Part shown: piece after piece, positions 35,601 through 43,360 of the stretch
Numbering within the stretch: the first letter of the stretch is position 1
How the letters are laid out: every line of letters begins with the position of its first letter
NCBI GenBank assembly: GCA_013414795.1
Contig: CP058732.1
Span: 353,501-417,500, forward strand
Length of the DNA stretch: 64,000 bases
Source: Candidatus Kapaibacterium sp.
GTDB lineage: Bacteria; Bacteroidota; Ignavibacteria; Kapaibacteriales; UBA2268
Direction: 5' to 3'
Translations under genes and position numbers: made by a program
Notes under the pieces: model-generated
The model's input: the letters and a program-made list of their open reading frames with translations, nothing else
Databases searched by the model: none
Told to the model about the DNA's origin: nothing

Positions 35601-38239
35601 GAAACGATACCGTAGCCAAAGCCATAGATTTCATTCCCTTCGATTAGGTTATTATTCGCTGGCAAGGTATCCAAGCCCATAATCGAGGCTTGTTCTCGTT
35701 CTAAATTGTCATATGGTAAGTATGAACGGATTGTAACACCAGCTGAGTAACCAAAGACATTACTTCCTTGGAGCAAAGTGTCTGGTGTGTAAGTAAATCC
35801 ATAAACGGGGCTGTAGGCAGTCATTGGCAACCAGGTCTTATCTGCAATGTTGGAGTTTGCATTTTCGATAATCAGGTTCTTGATTTGAATATGATGTGAA
35901 CCAGGTCCTAAATAAATTGCTTGACCACCACCACGGGAGTAACTAACAAGCCGTAGTTTGATGGATTTTTGCGGTCCACCGTCGAAAATAATGTAACCAG
36001 GAGTGTTCACATATTTGCGAGAAATTGAGCCTTTGGTTCTGTATTCATAGTAGACGGAATATACATTGGATGGTTTAGTTGTCTGACCAAAAGCAATACC
36101 TTTTCCAGTAGGTGAAACCAACTCGATGGTAATACTTCCCTTGGTCAAGGATTTTTGAGTAGAAGGTTTCCAGGTAACAGTGTATGTCGTATTTAAATCT
36201 GCATTGTATCCAAGGTTCAAAATCCAGGAACGGAAGTCCCAAGCGGGTGCGCTTGGTTCAACATCTGTACGCGCTTTCACTTGATAGTAGGAATCGGTAA
36301 GTTCGAACACGACGTTACCGCTTACACCACGCAAGTAAAGCGCATTCATAGCAGAGTCGATAGTTGGAAAGTCTTGTCCAACACCAACTCGATAGGTACC
36401 AGCAAGACCACCAAGTACCGAGAAGTATGACCAAACAGTATCGTCAGAACGAACTGGATCTTCTGGATGGGCACAGATAAGTTTTGCCAAATATTGCCCA
36501 GTTTCACGTGGAATGAAAACATCAAAATCAACAACTCTGGTGTTGTAAGTACCAGATTGAATGTCTTGAACCGTTATAGTGCTTTGATAAACGGAGTTGA
36601 GAGTATCTGGTAGTTTATACAAAATCAATCTAACTGGGAAATCAGAGGCAACGTTCACACCGAGGTTTTTGAATTCACCCGATGGAATGTATGGTCGATT
36701 TCCGATAATTTGTTCATTAAGTGCTGGCTTGACTACTCTGTTTGCTTTAACTTGGAATTCATAAGCAATTTCGAAAGTATAATCTCCTTCGTCTTGGCGT
36801 GGGAGATAGTTATTGTAGGCTTCTTGATCAACGGCGCTTTCAAGAGAGCAATCAAGATACAATTTATAAACACCAACGACAGTTCCTTGGAATGATGGAA
36901 ATTCCATATCAATTTTTTGTCCGGGTTGAAGTGGTGAGTATCTTGGGTCGTTATTCGCATCAAAATGCACCTGTCGGTTGTAAACTTCGACACCGTTTGG
37001 ATCGACAATGCGTGCGTTTGCGTAAAATTCTGTAATATTGTTCAAGCCAGTATTTTGGAATGTTCCAATTACACGAATAGTTTGCCCTCGTAAGTATTTC
37101 ATAAAGCGCGGAGGAAGATTGGTTCTGGGCGAGACTACTCCCGTGATAGACAAATCATTATCCCAAGCCACTGTGAAGTTTGGATAAGCCTCGGCTGGCG
37201 CGGCAGTACCTCCAATGGTTACTTGAAGACGATATTCACCACCACGATTTGCACGGAAGCCACCATTTGATGTCGCAAAAGTTCCACGTGCTCGTTGAAT
37301 ATTGTATTGGCGATAACCGCCCATATTGATATCTATTGAACCAGTGGCTGGGTCCAATCCCTCATAAACAACATTTGTCGATGGTTTTGGACCAACTATC
37401 CGATAACGAAGGATTGCACCACTTGGTTGTGTCGAGCCCATTCGAACCATTGGTCTTGGATGGTTTGCATCGCTACCGTCGTAGGTCTCGTTAGCTCGAA
37501 GTATATCTCCATCATTAGGAAATGTTGCTTCGATATCGGGCATAAATTCGATTACGTAGTCCTCGGCTTCTCCGTAGGCGTAGTAGTAGAAATAGTATGG
37601 TGGGTAATCCCAAAGGTAATATAAATAGCAGCCAGTACTTCCAGGTCCACCATAATGTCTCCACATATTGTGTGCAACACGCAGTCGTGTCTTTCCAACC
37701 TGTTGCGAATTGGGGACGTTTATATTGAAAGGTCCATACGTACCAGTGCAAGTGCTCTGGTTCCAATTTGCAAGGTCTAAGGTCTGAACCCCAAGAAATT
37801 CGTTTGGGTCGCTGAACTTTGCGTTCATATTCCAATCCAGCCAGGCAAGTCCATAGCAATAGTAGTAGTAACTATATTGAGTAATATACTGGCAATAGTA
37901 AGAATAGGGCATATAGAACGAGAAGTACAATTGATAAGATTTGCCCAGCTTCAACTTTGCTTCTTGGCCAGTGAACGTGTAGCAGTTGTCTGCGCCCGTT
38001 GTCCAATCGAGAACCCACTGTCCCGTCGTAACATCCTTGATCTTTACGTTAATTAAATAACCGTAATAAAGTGGACCGTAGCAATAAGTGTAGGTGTAAC
38101 TGTAACCGGATGGGATATCCGGGGGATAAACTGGGCAATACCCAGAAGGTTGCGCAGCGATTCGGGATGGTAAAACCGCAAGGAAGAATGCAAGGAGCAA
38201 ACTTCCAAAAAGTGCAGAGAGTTTAAATGAGGGTTTCAT
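32687..38239 (-). CDS. Giant T9SS-exported protein with GEVED and parallel beta-helix domains
   Basis: About 1850 residues. The ATG at 38239 follows GGAGG; the signal peptide ends near RIAAQ. A GEVED-type domain (about 25-235, ending YYAYGEAEDYVIEF) carries striking Tyr clusters (YSYYYYCYG; YPPYYFYYYAYG). CARDB-like beta-sandwiches follow, then right-handed parallel beta-helix repeats (about 640-1200; GNEIYGFGYGI, NNTIYNVKRAGI). The C-terminal part has a linker VELSEFNAKPVGNVVYVTW and a type A T9SS sorting domain (MPNPSDNEVKFEV; GREVKR; LPSGMYTLVVK). The protein should cross the outer membrane through SprA and be attached or released. The 3' ~2.3 kb is clearly richer in G+C than the rest. The function of the cargo is unknown. 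Confidence 0.9.
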   Translation of the reverse strand: MKPSFKLSALFGSLLLAFFLAVLPSRIAAQPSGYCPVYPPDIPSGYSYTYTYCYGPLYYGYLINVKIKDVTTGQWVLDWTTGADNCYTFTGQEAKLKLGKSYQLYFSFYMPYSYYCQYITQYSYYYYCYGLAWLDWNMNAKFSDPNEFLGVQTLDLANWNQSTCTGTYGPFNINVPNSQQVGKTRLRVAHNMWRHYGGPGSTGCYLYYLWDYPPYYFYYYAYGEAEDYVIEFMPDIEATFPNDGDILRANETYDGSDANHPRPMVRMGSTQPSGAILRYRIVGPKPSTNVVYEGLDPATGSIDINMGGYRQYNIQRARGTFATSNGGFRANRGGEYRLQVTIGGTAAPAEAYPNFTVAWDNDLSITGVVSPRTNLPPRFMKYLRGQTIRVIGTFQNTGLNNITEFYANARIVDPNGVEVYNRQVHFDANNDPRYSPLQPGQKIDMEFPSFQGTVVGVYKLYLDCSLESAVDQEAYNNYLPRQDEGDYTFEIAYEFQVKANRVVKPALNEQIIGNRPYIPSGEFKNLGVNVASDFPVRLILYKLPDTLNSVYQSTITVQDIQSGTYNTRVVDFDVFIPRETGQYLAKLICAHPEDPVRSDDTVWSYFSVLGGLAGTYRVGVGQDFPTIDSAMNALYLRGVSGNVVFELTDSYYQVKARTDVEPSAPAWDFRSWILNLGYNADLNTTYTVTWKPSTQKSLTKGSITIELVSPTGKGIAFGQTTKPSNVYSVYYEYRTKGSISRKYVNTPGYIIFDGGPQKSIKLRLVSYSRGGGQAIYLGPGSHHIQIKNLIIENANSNIADKTWLPMTAYSPVYGFTYTPDTLLQGSNVFGYSAGVTIRSYLPYDNLEREQASIMGLDTLPANNNLIEGNEIYGFGYGIVSIGYGQLWRETNYVKYYNYNNTFSNNTIYNVKRAGIFLGYEQNSQVVGNRIYNVNGGSTDAYGILLGGEGSSSYKGYNNIGISINRNEISGVSSNIGAIGIKVEQEANVLPHPYLGNVLYPDVAESMQIANNIIWGVTVGTGNAYRAGIHLMTARQPNPDILAYFLTPKITGYYSRNDKIVNNTIVISPNPGVVSAYPIAGIGIQHAKNTLVMNNAVALMDMNVDPNNQVYACLFYQGMMPSEMGLTSDRNAFWYANGSGGTVVRFVETDENDNILDNGGNRNDFATLEQWQNWTGMDANSVFGNFTNDFVYQGYAPNQKLRIATNPTPLGSILNNRGNRIDWVTHDIDGNIRGAAGQRYDIGAVEFDGRLYLSDLEMIKITYPAKYQSSTGMFNDAQYVMDNSPTNVKALVRNSGNLQQSAVNVTVNIYREMPDGNFSTVPEVTATKQVTLSSGESIEVDFALNDGQAPDFKPKTYGELANEGYYVPDQFLTMQANVTPRYKIVVSLGGDQQNANNSVSKVVRYYIPQSKTRALLSVENSMVQLDANSTVDEIAGRLNYDSLITAFRKLGWMIDIPEGIFDFDIFDRKGWEPKAVDYTLFNSILWADGDDKPLTKMEKIDLRRFLTSGTVEAKKNLVISSQEIVRANASDAEFVGGLLRAKNVAPGNPQGAGVSNDGNAVIGLAVGRKLAMSIRSTGYNGDVPPYCGLMAVEANGAGQALAGGYYRSHQGSTTDSIAGVATTTLTRNVILFGVDWRHWGRIDMIIRAILDFANANGGFIIPVELSEFNAKPVGNVVYVTWATESEYNTSKFEVERAEVQGATKSEFVKVGEEKAAGTSTSRKEYGPVVDRGVGFGKVYVYRLKVVDVDGATSYSREVMVKMEGEVNWVSEVMPNPSDNEVKFEVSAIEGANIEARIIDLAGREVKRVYNGVGNGNVVKVVANVSDLPSGMYTLVVKIGNETITRSVNIVR

Positions 38240-38318
38240 TGGAGAACCTCCAAAAAAGTGAAACATACATACCTTTTATTTTTCCCTTCATATTTTTCAA
38301 TTACTAAATCACGCACCA

Positions 38319-38353
38319 CAAAAATAAAAATATAAAAATTGAAAAGTTTCAAA
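38319..38353 (-). promoter_or_regulatory. Promoter of the giant T9SS client gene
   Basis: On the minus strand TTTG (38353-38350), a 23-base spacer and TATTTTTG (38326-38319) fit the Bacteroidota promoter pattern. Transcription would begin near 38312, giving a leader of about 73 bases. The first palindrome (38355-38378) starts two bases upstream of the TTTG box, which suggests control at this promoter. Confidence 0.5.
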
Positions 38354-38354
38354 A

Positions 38355-38378
38355 AAAGTGTAAAATTTTTTGCACTTT
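38355..38378. promoter_or_regulatory. Promoter-proximal palindrome (copy 1 of 2)
   Basis: AAAGTGTAAAA-TT-TTTTGCACTTT is a 24-base inverted repeat with one mismatch. It abuts the -33 box of the minus-strand promoter, its centre near -54. A second copy follows 51 bases away. It is either a regulator-binding site or a hairpin-forming element; the sequence alone does not say which. Confidence 0.6.
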
Positions 38379-38407
38379 GACAAAAAATTTTTACTTTTCG
38401 TAGAAAA

Positions 38408-38429
38408 AGTGTGTAATTTTTTACACACT
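38408..38429. promoter_or_regulatory. Promoter-distal palindrome (copy 2 of 2)
   Basis: AGTGTGTAA-TTTT-TTACACACT is a perfect 9-bp inverted repeat with a 4-base centre. Aligned with copy 1 it shares AAAAAGTGT, ATTTTTT, CAC and TG-x-CAAAA in register at a 51-base period (about five helical turns). It lies 79 bases before the divergent aspartokinase-like gene, so it could serve either direction. Confidence 0.6.
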
Positions 38430-38497
38430 GTCAAAATTTTAAGCAAAACAGATTTTCATAATTTTTGGTAATTTAGAAAGTTAAACCCTGGTTAAAA

Positions 38498-39766
38498 GTG
38501 AAAAGAATACAATTAATGAAAATCAGTGGGGCAGTTTTGAATAAGCCCCAAAATTTCTCGTTCTTGTTCGATATAATCACAAAACATTGCACCTCTCCCA
38601 CAATCTTTGTCTTTTCTGCTTTTTCCGACTTATCCCGTAAACTTCGCCAATCTGCTCGTATTGCCAGGAGCGAAGGGCTCGACCCCGCTATGCAATATTT
38701 TGCAAATGTTAAGCAACAACTATACGAATTGGTTAAGTCACTTTTTGCAACCGATGAGTTGGCAAACTCGGTTAATTTCAAACTTAATGTACTTTTTGAA
38801 AGTTTCGAAAAAATTTTGTTTGGTATTGCAATCACAAAAGAATTAACAAAGCGAACTCTCGACAGAGTGCTTTCCTTTGGTGAATACTTTTCTTCGATTG
38901 TTCTTGAAGAATTTTTGAAATCGAAATGCATAGATGCAATCTTTTTAGATTCTTCAAAATTGATAATCACCGATACTAACTATGGTAACGCCAAACCAAT
39001 TTTGGATAGAACTGCCGAGGCAATCAATCGAAATTTGTTACCACATTTAGAGAAATCCAATCTTGTTTTCCTTCCCGGATTTATTGGTTCCTCTGAGATT
39101 GGTACTATTACAACAATGGGCTTCGAAAGTTCTAACCTTACGGCACTGTTGATTGCTAGTATTTTGAAAGCAGATTCGGTAACTTTCTGGACCGATGTCG
39201 AGGGCATTCGAACCAGCGACCCGAAAATTGTTGAAAATACACAACTTGTCCCAGAAGTTTCCTTTGACGATGCTTTGCTTGCTTCTCACAATGGAATAAA
39301 ACTGGTCCACCCGTCAATGTATGAATTTTTCGTAAGCAACCCCAACATTAAATATATATATAAGAGTGCATTTTCCCCCGACAATGGAGAGACACAAATT
39401 GTACCGAAGACAAATCAAAAGCCAAAATTTGTATTAATTTCCGAACCCTACTATTTTATTGAATTAAATGATGAAAAAGAAAAGGATTATTTGCAAGAAG
39501 GAATAATGTATTACACATCAAAAGATTATTCATTTCTACTTACAGAGGAATTCCCTAATAACGAAATCAACAAAGAGGTAAATGTTTTGACATTGTTCTA
39601 CTTTGAACCTTATGACGTGTTCGAGGCTTTAAATCAAATTTCAAGTAAAGTACGGTTTGTTATTTCGAATGTTAGGCAAAAGATTTATAAAATCTTGGTT
39701 GAAGAGGACTATTTAATCGAAGTTGCAAATTTCTTGCATAATTTTTTAATCCTAAAAAATAAATAA
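38498..39766 (+). CDS. Aspartokinase-like amino-acid kinase with altered substrate motifs
   Basis: A 422-residue protein with an amino-acid-kinase domain followed by a C-terminal ACT-like region (about 320-420). The GTG start is inferred because homology begins immediately after it. The ATP side is well kept (LPGFIGSSEIGTITT; TFWTDVEGIRTSDPKI; HNGIKLVHPSMYEF). The usual KFGGTSV at the N-terminus is KISGAVL, and the aspartate-binding GRGGSD is GFESSN, losing the Arg and Asp that hold the substrate in known aspartokinases. Either substrate preference has changed or this is a regulatory paralogue. It precedes thrS by 57 bases, which hints at a threonine link. I withhold lysC/thrA for this reason. 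Confidence 0.78.
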   Translation: MKRIQLMKISGAVLNKPQNFSFLFDIITKHCTSPTIFVFSAFSDLSRKLRQSARIARSEGLDPAMQYFANVKQQLYELVKSLFATDELANSVNFKLNVLFESFEKILFGIAITKELTKRTLDRVLSFGEYFSSIVLEEFLKSKCIDAIFLDSSKLIITDTNYGNAKPILDRTAEAINRNLLPHLEKSNLVFLPGFIGSSEIGTITTMGFESSNLTALLIASILKADSVTFWTDVEGIRTSDPKIVENTQLVPEVSFDDALLASHNGIKLVHPSMYEFFVSNPNIKYIYKSAFSPDNGETQIVPKTNQKPKFVLISEPYYFIELNDEKEKDYLQEGIMYYTSKDYSFLLTEEFPNNEINKEVNVLTLFYFEPYDVFEALNQISSKVRFVISNVRQKIYKILVEEDYLIEVANFLHNFLILKNK

Positions 39767-39823
39767 ACTTTTCTTAAAATCGTTTTTTTGCATTAATGTT
39801 TGTTGATTTGATTAGAGAAAACA

Positions 39824-41749
39824 ATGAAAATAACTTTTCCAAATGGCGAAGTAAGAGAATACCCTGAAGGAACCAAAGCCATCGACATTGCTCGTTCAAT
39901 TTCTGAAAGGCTTGCCAACGAGGCGTTGGGGGCTTTCTTCAATGGTGAAAAGATTGATCTTTCGAGGGAAATTACATCTGATGGAACAATCAGATTTGTT
40001 ACTTTTGACGACCCTGAAGGCAAAGAAATATATTGGCATTCTTCTGCCCATCTTATGGCAGAAGCAATTCAAGAACTCTATCCTGGGGTAAAATTCGGGG
40101 TTGGACCTGCAATTGAATGGGGATTCTATTACGATGTTGCTCTTCCCAATGGTCAAAAGCTAACCAATGAGGATTTGCCAAAAATTGAACAGAAAATGCT
40201 GGAACTTGCTAAAAGAAATGCTGAATATGAAAGAATTGAAATTTCCTGGGAGGATGCCGTTGAACATTTTAAAAAGGTCGGTGATGAATACAAACTTGAA
40301 TTGCTCGAGGGTCTTAAAGGTGAGAAGATTACTTTTTATAAACAAGGGAATTTCATTGACTTGTGTCGTGGGACACACATTCCAAATACCAGTAAAATAA
40401 AATATGTCAAATTGCTTAATGTTGCTGGTGCATATTGGCGTGGGGATAGCAGCAGGAATATGATGACCCGTATTTATGGAATAACTTTCCCCAAGAAATC
40501 GATGATGGACGAATACCTAAAGATGCTCGAAGAAGCAAAGAAACGGGACCACAGGAAGTTGGGACGCGAACTGGAACTATTCCTAATCACACCGGCTGTT
40601 GGTGGTGGCTTGCCAATCTGGCTTCCCAAGGGAGCAATAATTCGTAGAGTGTTGGAAGATTTTCTTCGCAAGGAACATTATCGCCGTGGTTATGTCGAAG
40701 TAATCACTCCTCACATCGGAAATCTTGAATTGTACAAAACCTCGGGACACTATCCGTATTACAAAGATTCGCAATACCCACCAATGAAAGTTGAAGACGA
40801 GGAATATATTCTCAAACCAATGAACTGTCCCCACCATCATCAAATTTATTTGAGCAAACCAAGAAGTTACCGAGATTTACCTTTGAGGCTTTTTGAATTT
40901 GGTACTGTTTATCGATATGAGCAATCTGGCGAACTAACTGGGCTGACTCGTGTGCGTGGGTTCACACAAGACGATGCCCATATCTATTGCACTGTGGAAC
41001 AATTGAAAGATGAAATCAAAGGCGTTGTCGATTTAATGCAGTTCTTCTTTGGCTTGTTTAAATTAGAATTTACAACCAGATTGTCTTTTCGCGATGAAGA
41101 TACAACGAAATATGGCGGAAATATGGAACTATGGGACCGTGCACAAAGAGAAATCAAAGAGGTTGCCGACGAAATTAATCTTGAATATGTAATTGCCGAA
41201 GGAGAAGCCGCCTTCTATGGACCAAAAATAGATTTCATCGTAAAAGATGCAATTGGACGAAAATGGCAACTCGGCACAGTTCAAGTCGACTACGTTATGC
41301 CAGAGCGTTTCCAATTGGAATACATTGGCGCCGACAACCAACCACATCGTCCTGTGATAATCCACCGAGCCCCTGCTGGTTCGCTGGAACGATTCCTTTC
41401 GATTTTAATTGAACATTTTGCTGGGAATTTCCCATTTTGGATTGCCCCAGTTCAAGTCTCTGTTCTCCCAATTGGCGAAGAACAACATACTTTTGCTAAA
41501 GAACTATCTCAGAAACTCGAAAATCTTGGCTTTCGGGTGAATCTTGACCTACGAAATGAAAGAATCAACAAAAAGATTGCCGAAAGCGAGACACAAAAAA
41601 TTCCATTTGCTTTGATTATTGGCAAGAAAGAAGCAGAAAAGCAAACAGTTTCAGTGCGGCGCCATACAAAAGGCGATATGGGAGAAAAATCTATCGACGA
41701 GGTAATTGCTCTGTTCAACGAACTGAATCAACCCGGTGTTATCGAGTGA
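39824..41749 (+). CDS. thrS: Threonyl-tRNA synthetase
   Basis: Charges tRNA-Thr; cytoplasmic homodimer. All domains of the 641-residue enzyme are present: an N-terminal TGS domain (about 1-62), the editing domain with HSSAHLMAEAI (about 72), the class II catalytic core with zinc ligands in MNCPHHHQIY, DDAHIYC and HRAPAGSLERF, and the C-terminal anticodon-binding domain (VQVSVLPIGEEQ onward). The start ATG aligns with the TGS beginning (KITFPNGEVREYPEG). It lies 57 bases after the aspartokinase-like gene and 5 bases before truA. No T-box or other leader regulation is visible. Confidence 0.98.
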   Translation: MKITFPNGEVREYPEGTKAIDIARSISERLANEALGAFFNGEKIDLSREITSDGTIRFVTFDDPEGKEIYWHSSAHLMAEAIQELYPGVKFGVGPAIEWGFYYDVALPNGQKLTNEDLPKIEQKMLELAKRNAEYERIEISWEDAVEHFKKVGDEYKLELLEGLKGEKITFYKQGNFIDLCRGTHIPNTSKIKYVKLLNVAGAYWRGDSSRNMMTRIYGITFPKKSMMDEYLKMLEEAKKRDHRKLGRELELFLITPAVGGGLPIWLPKGAIIRRVLEDFLRKEHYRRGYVEVITPHIGNLELYKTSGHYPYYKDSQYPPMKVEDEEYILKPMNCPHHHQIYLSKPRSYRDLPLRLFEFGTVYRYEQSGELTGLTRVRGFTQDDAHIYCTVEQLKDEIKGVVDLMQFFFGLFKLEFTTRLSFRDEDTTKYGGNMELWDRAQREIKEVADEINLEYVIAEGEAAFYGPKIDFIVKDAIGRKWQLGTVQVDYVMPERFQLEYIGADNQPHRPVIIHRAPAGSLERFLSILIEHFAGNFPFWIAPVQVSVLPIGEEQHTFAKELSQKLENLGFRVNLDLRNERINKKIAESETQKIPFALIIGKKEAEKQTVSVRRHTKGDMGEKSIDEVIALFNELNQPGVIE

Positions 41750-41754
41750 CAACT

Positions 41755-42552
41755 ATGAAACGAACCATCGTCTTCTTGATTGAGTACGATGGTACAAACT
41801 ATTCCGGTTGGCAACGACAGAAGAACAGCAATTCAATTCAAGAGACTATCGAGCAAGCAATCGAAATTGTTTCCGGGCAGAAATTGTTTGTTATTGCCGC
41901 AGGAAGAACCGACGCTGGAGTTCACGCATTAGGTCAAGTTGCACATTGCCGAATAGAAGACTCATTCCCTATTCCCGAGAATAAGATTGTGTCGGCAATC
42001 AACTCTGCTCTACCTCCAGATATTAGGATACTCGAGGCGAAAACAACCGAACTGCCTTTCCATTCAACGAAAGATGCAATTGCAAGGGAATATGCATATC
42101 TGGTTACAACGAAAAATAGCGTTTTCCTTCGAAATTACGCTTTCTACTTTCCATTTGAGTTGGAGATTGATAGATTAAATGAAATAAGCAAAGTTTTTCT
42201 CGGGGAATACGATTTCTCCCCTTTTGCGAAAAAGAACCCATCGACAAAAAATTATGTTTGTCGAATAGAGAAAAGCGAATGGCAACAATTATCCGAGAAC
42301 CTATTCTGCTATACAATAAAAGCAAATCGATTTGTTTATGGATTGGTGCGAAGCCTTGTTGGGGTGATTCTTGATTGTGCCCGTGGGCGGAGAACAATTC
42401 CAGAGGTGGAAGAGGCACTACGTAGCGGGAAGAAAAATTTCCCCAGCCCATTGGCAAAAGCCAAAGGCTTATACTTGACAAGAGTTTACTACCCAGAAGA
42501 AAAAAATTTTTTCAAAAAAAATTTTGATTTTAAAAATTTATTATTAATTTAG
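41755..42552 (+). CDS. truA: tRNA pseudouridine38-40 synthase
   Basis: Isomerises uridines 38-40 in the anticodon stem-loop of many tRNAs. The catalytic Asp is D53 in AAGRTDAGVHALGQVAH. Other landmarks are IEYDGTNYSGWQRQ at the N-terminus, FHSTKDAIAREYAYL in the middle, and RFVYGLVRSLVG near the C-terminus. I start at ATG 41755; a GTG three codons earlier overlaps the thrS stop. Spacing of 5 bases from thrS suggests co-translation. The extreme C-terminus (KKNFFKKNFDFKNLLLI) is an A/T-rich tail without conserved residues. Confidence 0.97.
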   Translation: MKRTIVFLIEYDGTNYSGWQRQKNSNSIQETIEQAIEIVSGQKLFVIAAGRTDAGVHALGQVAHCRIEDSFPIPENKIVSAINSALPPDIRILEAKTTELPFHSTKDAIAREYAYLVTTKNSVFLRNYAFYFPFELEIDRLNEISKVFLGEYDFSPFAKKNPSTKNYVCRIEKSEWQQLSENLFCYTIKANRFVYGLVRSLVGVILDCARGRRTIPEVEEALRSGKKNFPSPLAKAKGLYLTRVYYPEEKNFFKKNFDFKNLLLI

Positions 42553-42603
42553 TGTGAATTTAGTTTAACAGTGTAAAGTTTTTTTAACAAATAGAAGGGA
42601 ACT

Positions 42604-43311
42604 ATGATTTCAATTTTGACCGGAATAATCGTAGGGGTAATACTCGCTTTACCCCCTGGTCCTGCTGCTATGACAGCAATTAAACTTGGTTTGAGCAATA
42701 GTTCCCGACACGGTTTCCTTTCTGGTCTTGGAACAGCAATTATGGATTTTATATATTGTCTAATTGCCATTTTTGCTACTTCCGCTATAATTGAATGGAC
42801 AAGTAATTTTTCTTTACATTATCCACTTGTCGTAACTTTTGTTCAACTTGTAATTGTTTTGATGGTCATTTCTCTTGGAGTTTCCCATTTAAAATCCTCC
42901 AAAGTCCATATCGATGGTGAAATCAATTCATCTACTTCATTCATTGAAAGGCTTTCGGCGCGTGGTCCTTTCTTCATCGGTATTGGAATTGCACTTACAA
43001 ATGTTATCAACCCTACTTTTTTGCCTTCCCTTGGTTACGTTGCTTTGAATATCCAGCAATTTGGCTTAATTGAAATCGGCGTTGTTAGCCATTTCCTTTT
43101 TGCTTTGGGGTTTGGAATTGGCAACTTGCTTTGGTTAATGTTTCTGGTCAAAACCTCTGTCCATTTCAAATACAAAATGTCGGCAAACTTCTTAGCCAAA
43201 ATCCATAAGTTTACTGGTATAACTCTTATCGGCTTTGGTGCTTTCCTTGGTTATAGAGTACTCGAAGTTGTCAAATGGTCGGAAATCCTTCGCTTCGTCT
43301 TTGCTTTCTAA
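42604..43311 (+). CDS. LysE-family exporter
   Basis: A 235-residue inner-membrane protein with about six hydrophobic helices. The family opening is clear: a hydrophobic start, then ALPPGPAAMTAIKLGLSNSSRHGFLSGLGTAI, where the PPGP motif and Ser/Gly helices are typical of LysE/RhtB exporters of amino acids and small metabolites. A second conserved patch, FFIGIGIALTNVINPTFLP, mirrors the first repeat. Substrates in this family include lysine, threonine and homoserine lactone. Proximity to thrS and the aspartokinase-like gene makes an amino acid plausible, but this is only context. AGAAGGGA precedes the ATG. Confidence 0.9.
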   Translation: MISILTGIIVGVILALPPGPAAMTAIKLGLSNSSRHGFLSGLGTAIMDFIYCLIAIFATSAIIEWTSNFSLHYPLVVTFVQLVIVLMVISLGVSHLKSSKVHIDGEINSSTSFIERLSARGPFFIGIGIALTNVINPTFLPSLGYVALNIQQFGLIEIGVVSHFLFALGFGIGNLLWLMFLVKTSVHFKYKMSANFLAKIHKFTGITLIGFGAFLGYRVLEVVKWSEILRFVFAF

Positions 43312-43360
43312 TATTTTCTTCCTTTCCCAACGCAAATTGTAATATTTTGGAGGGTAAATC

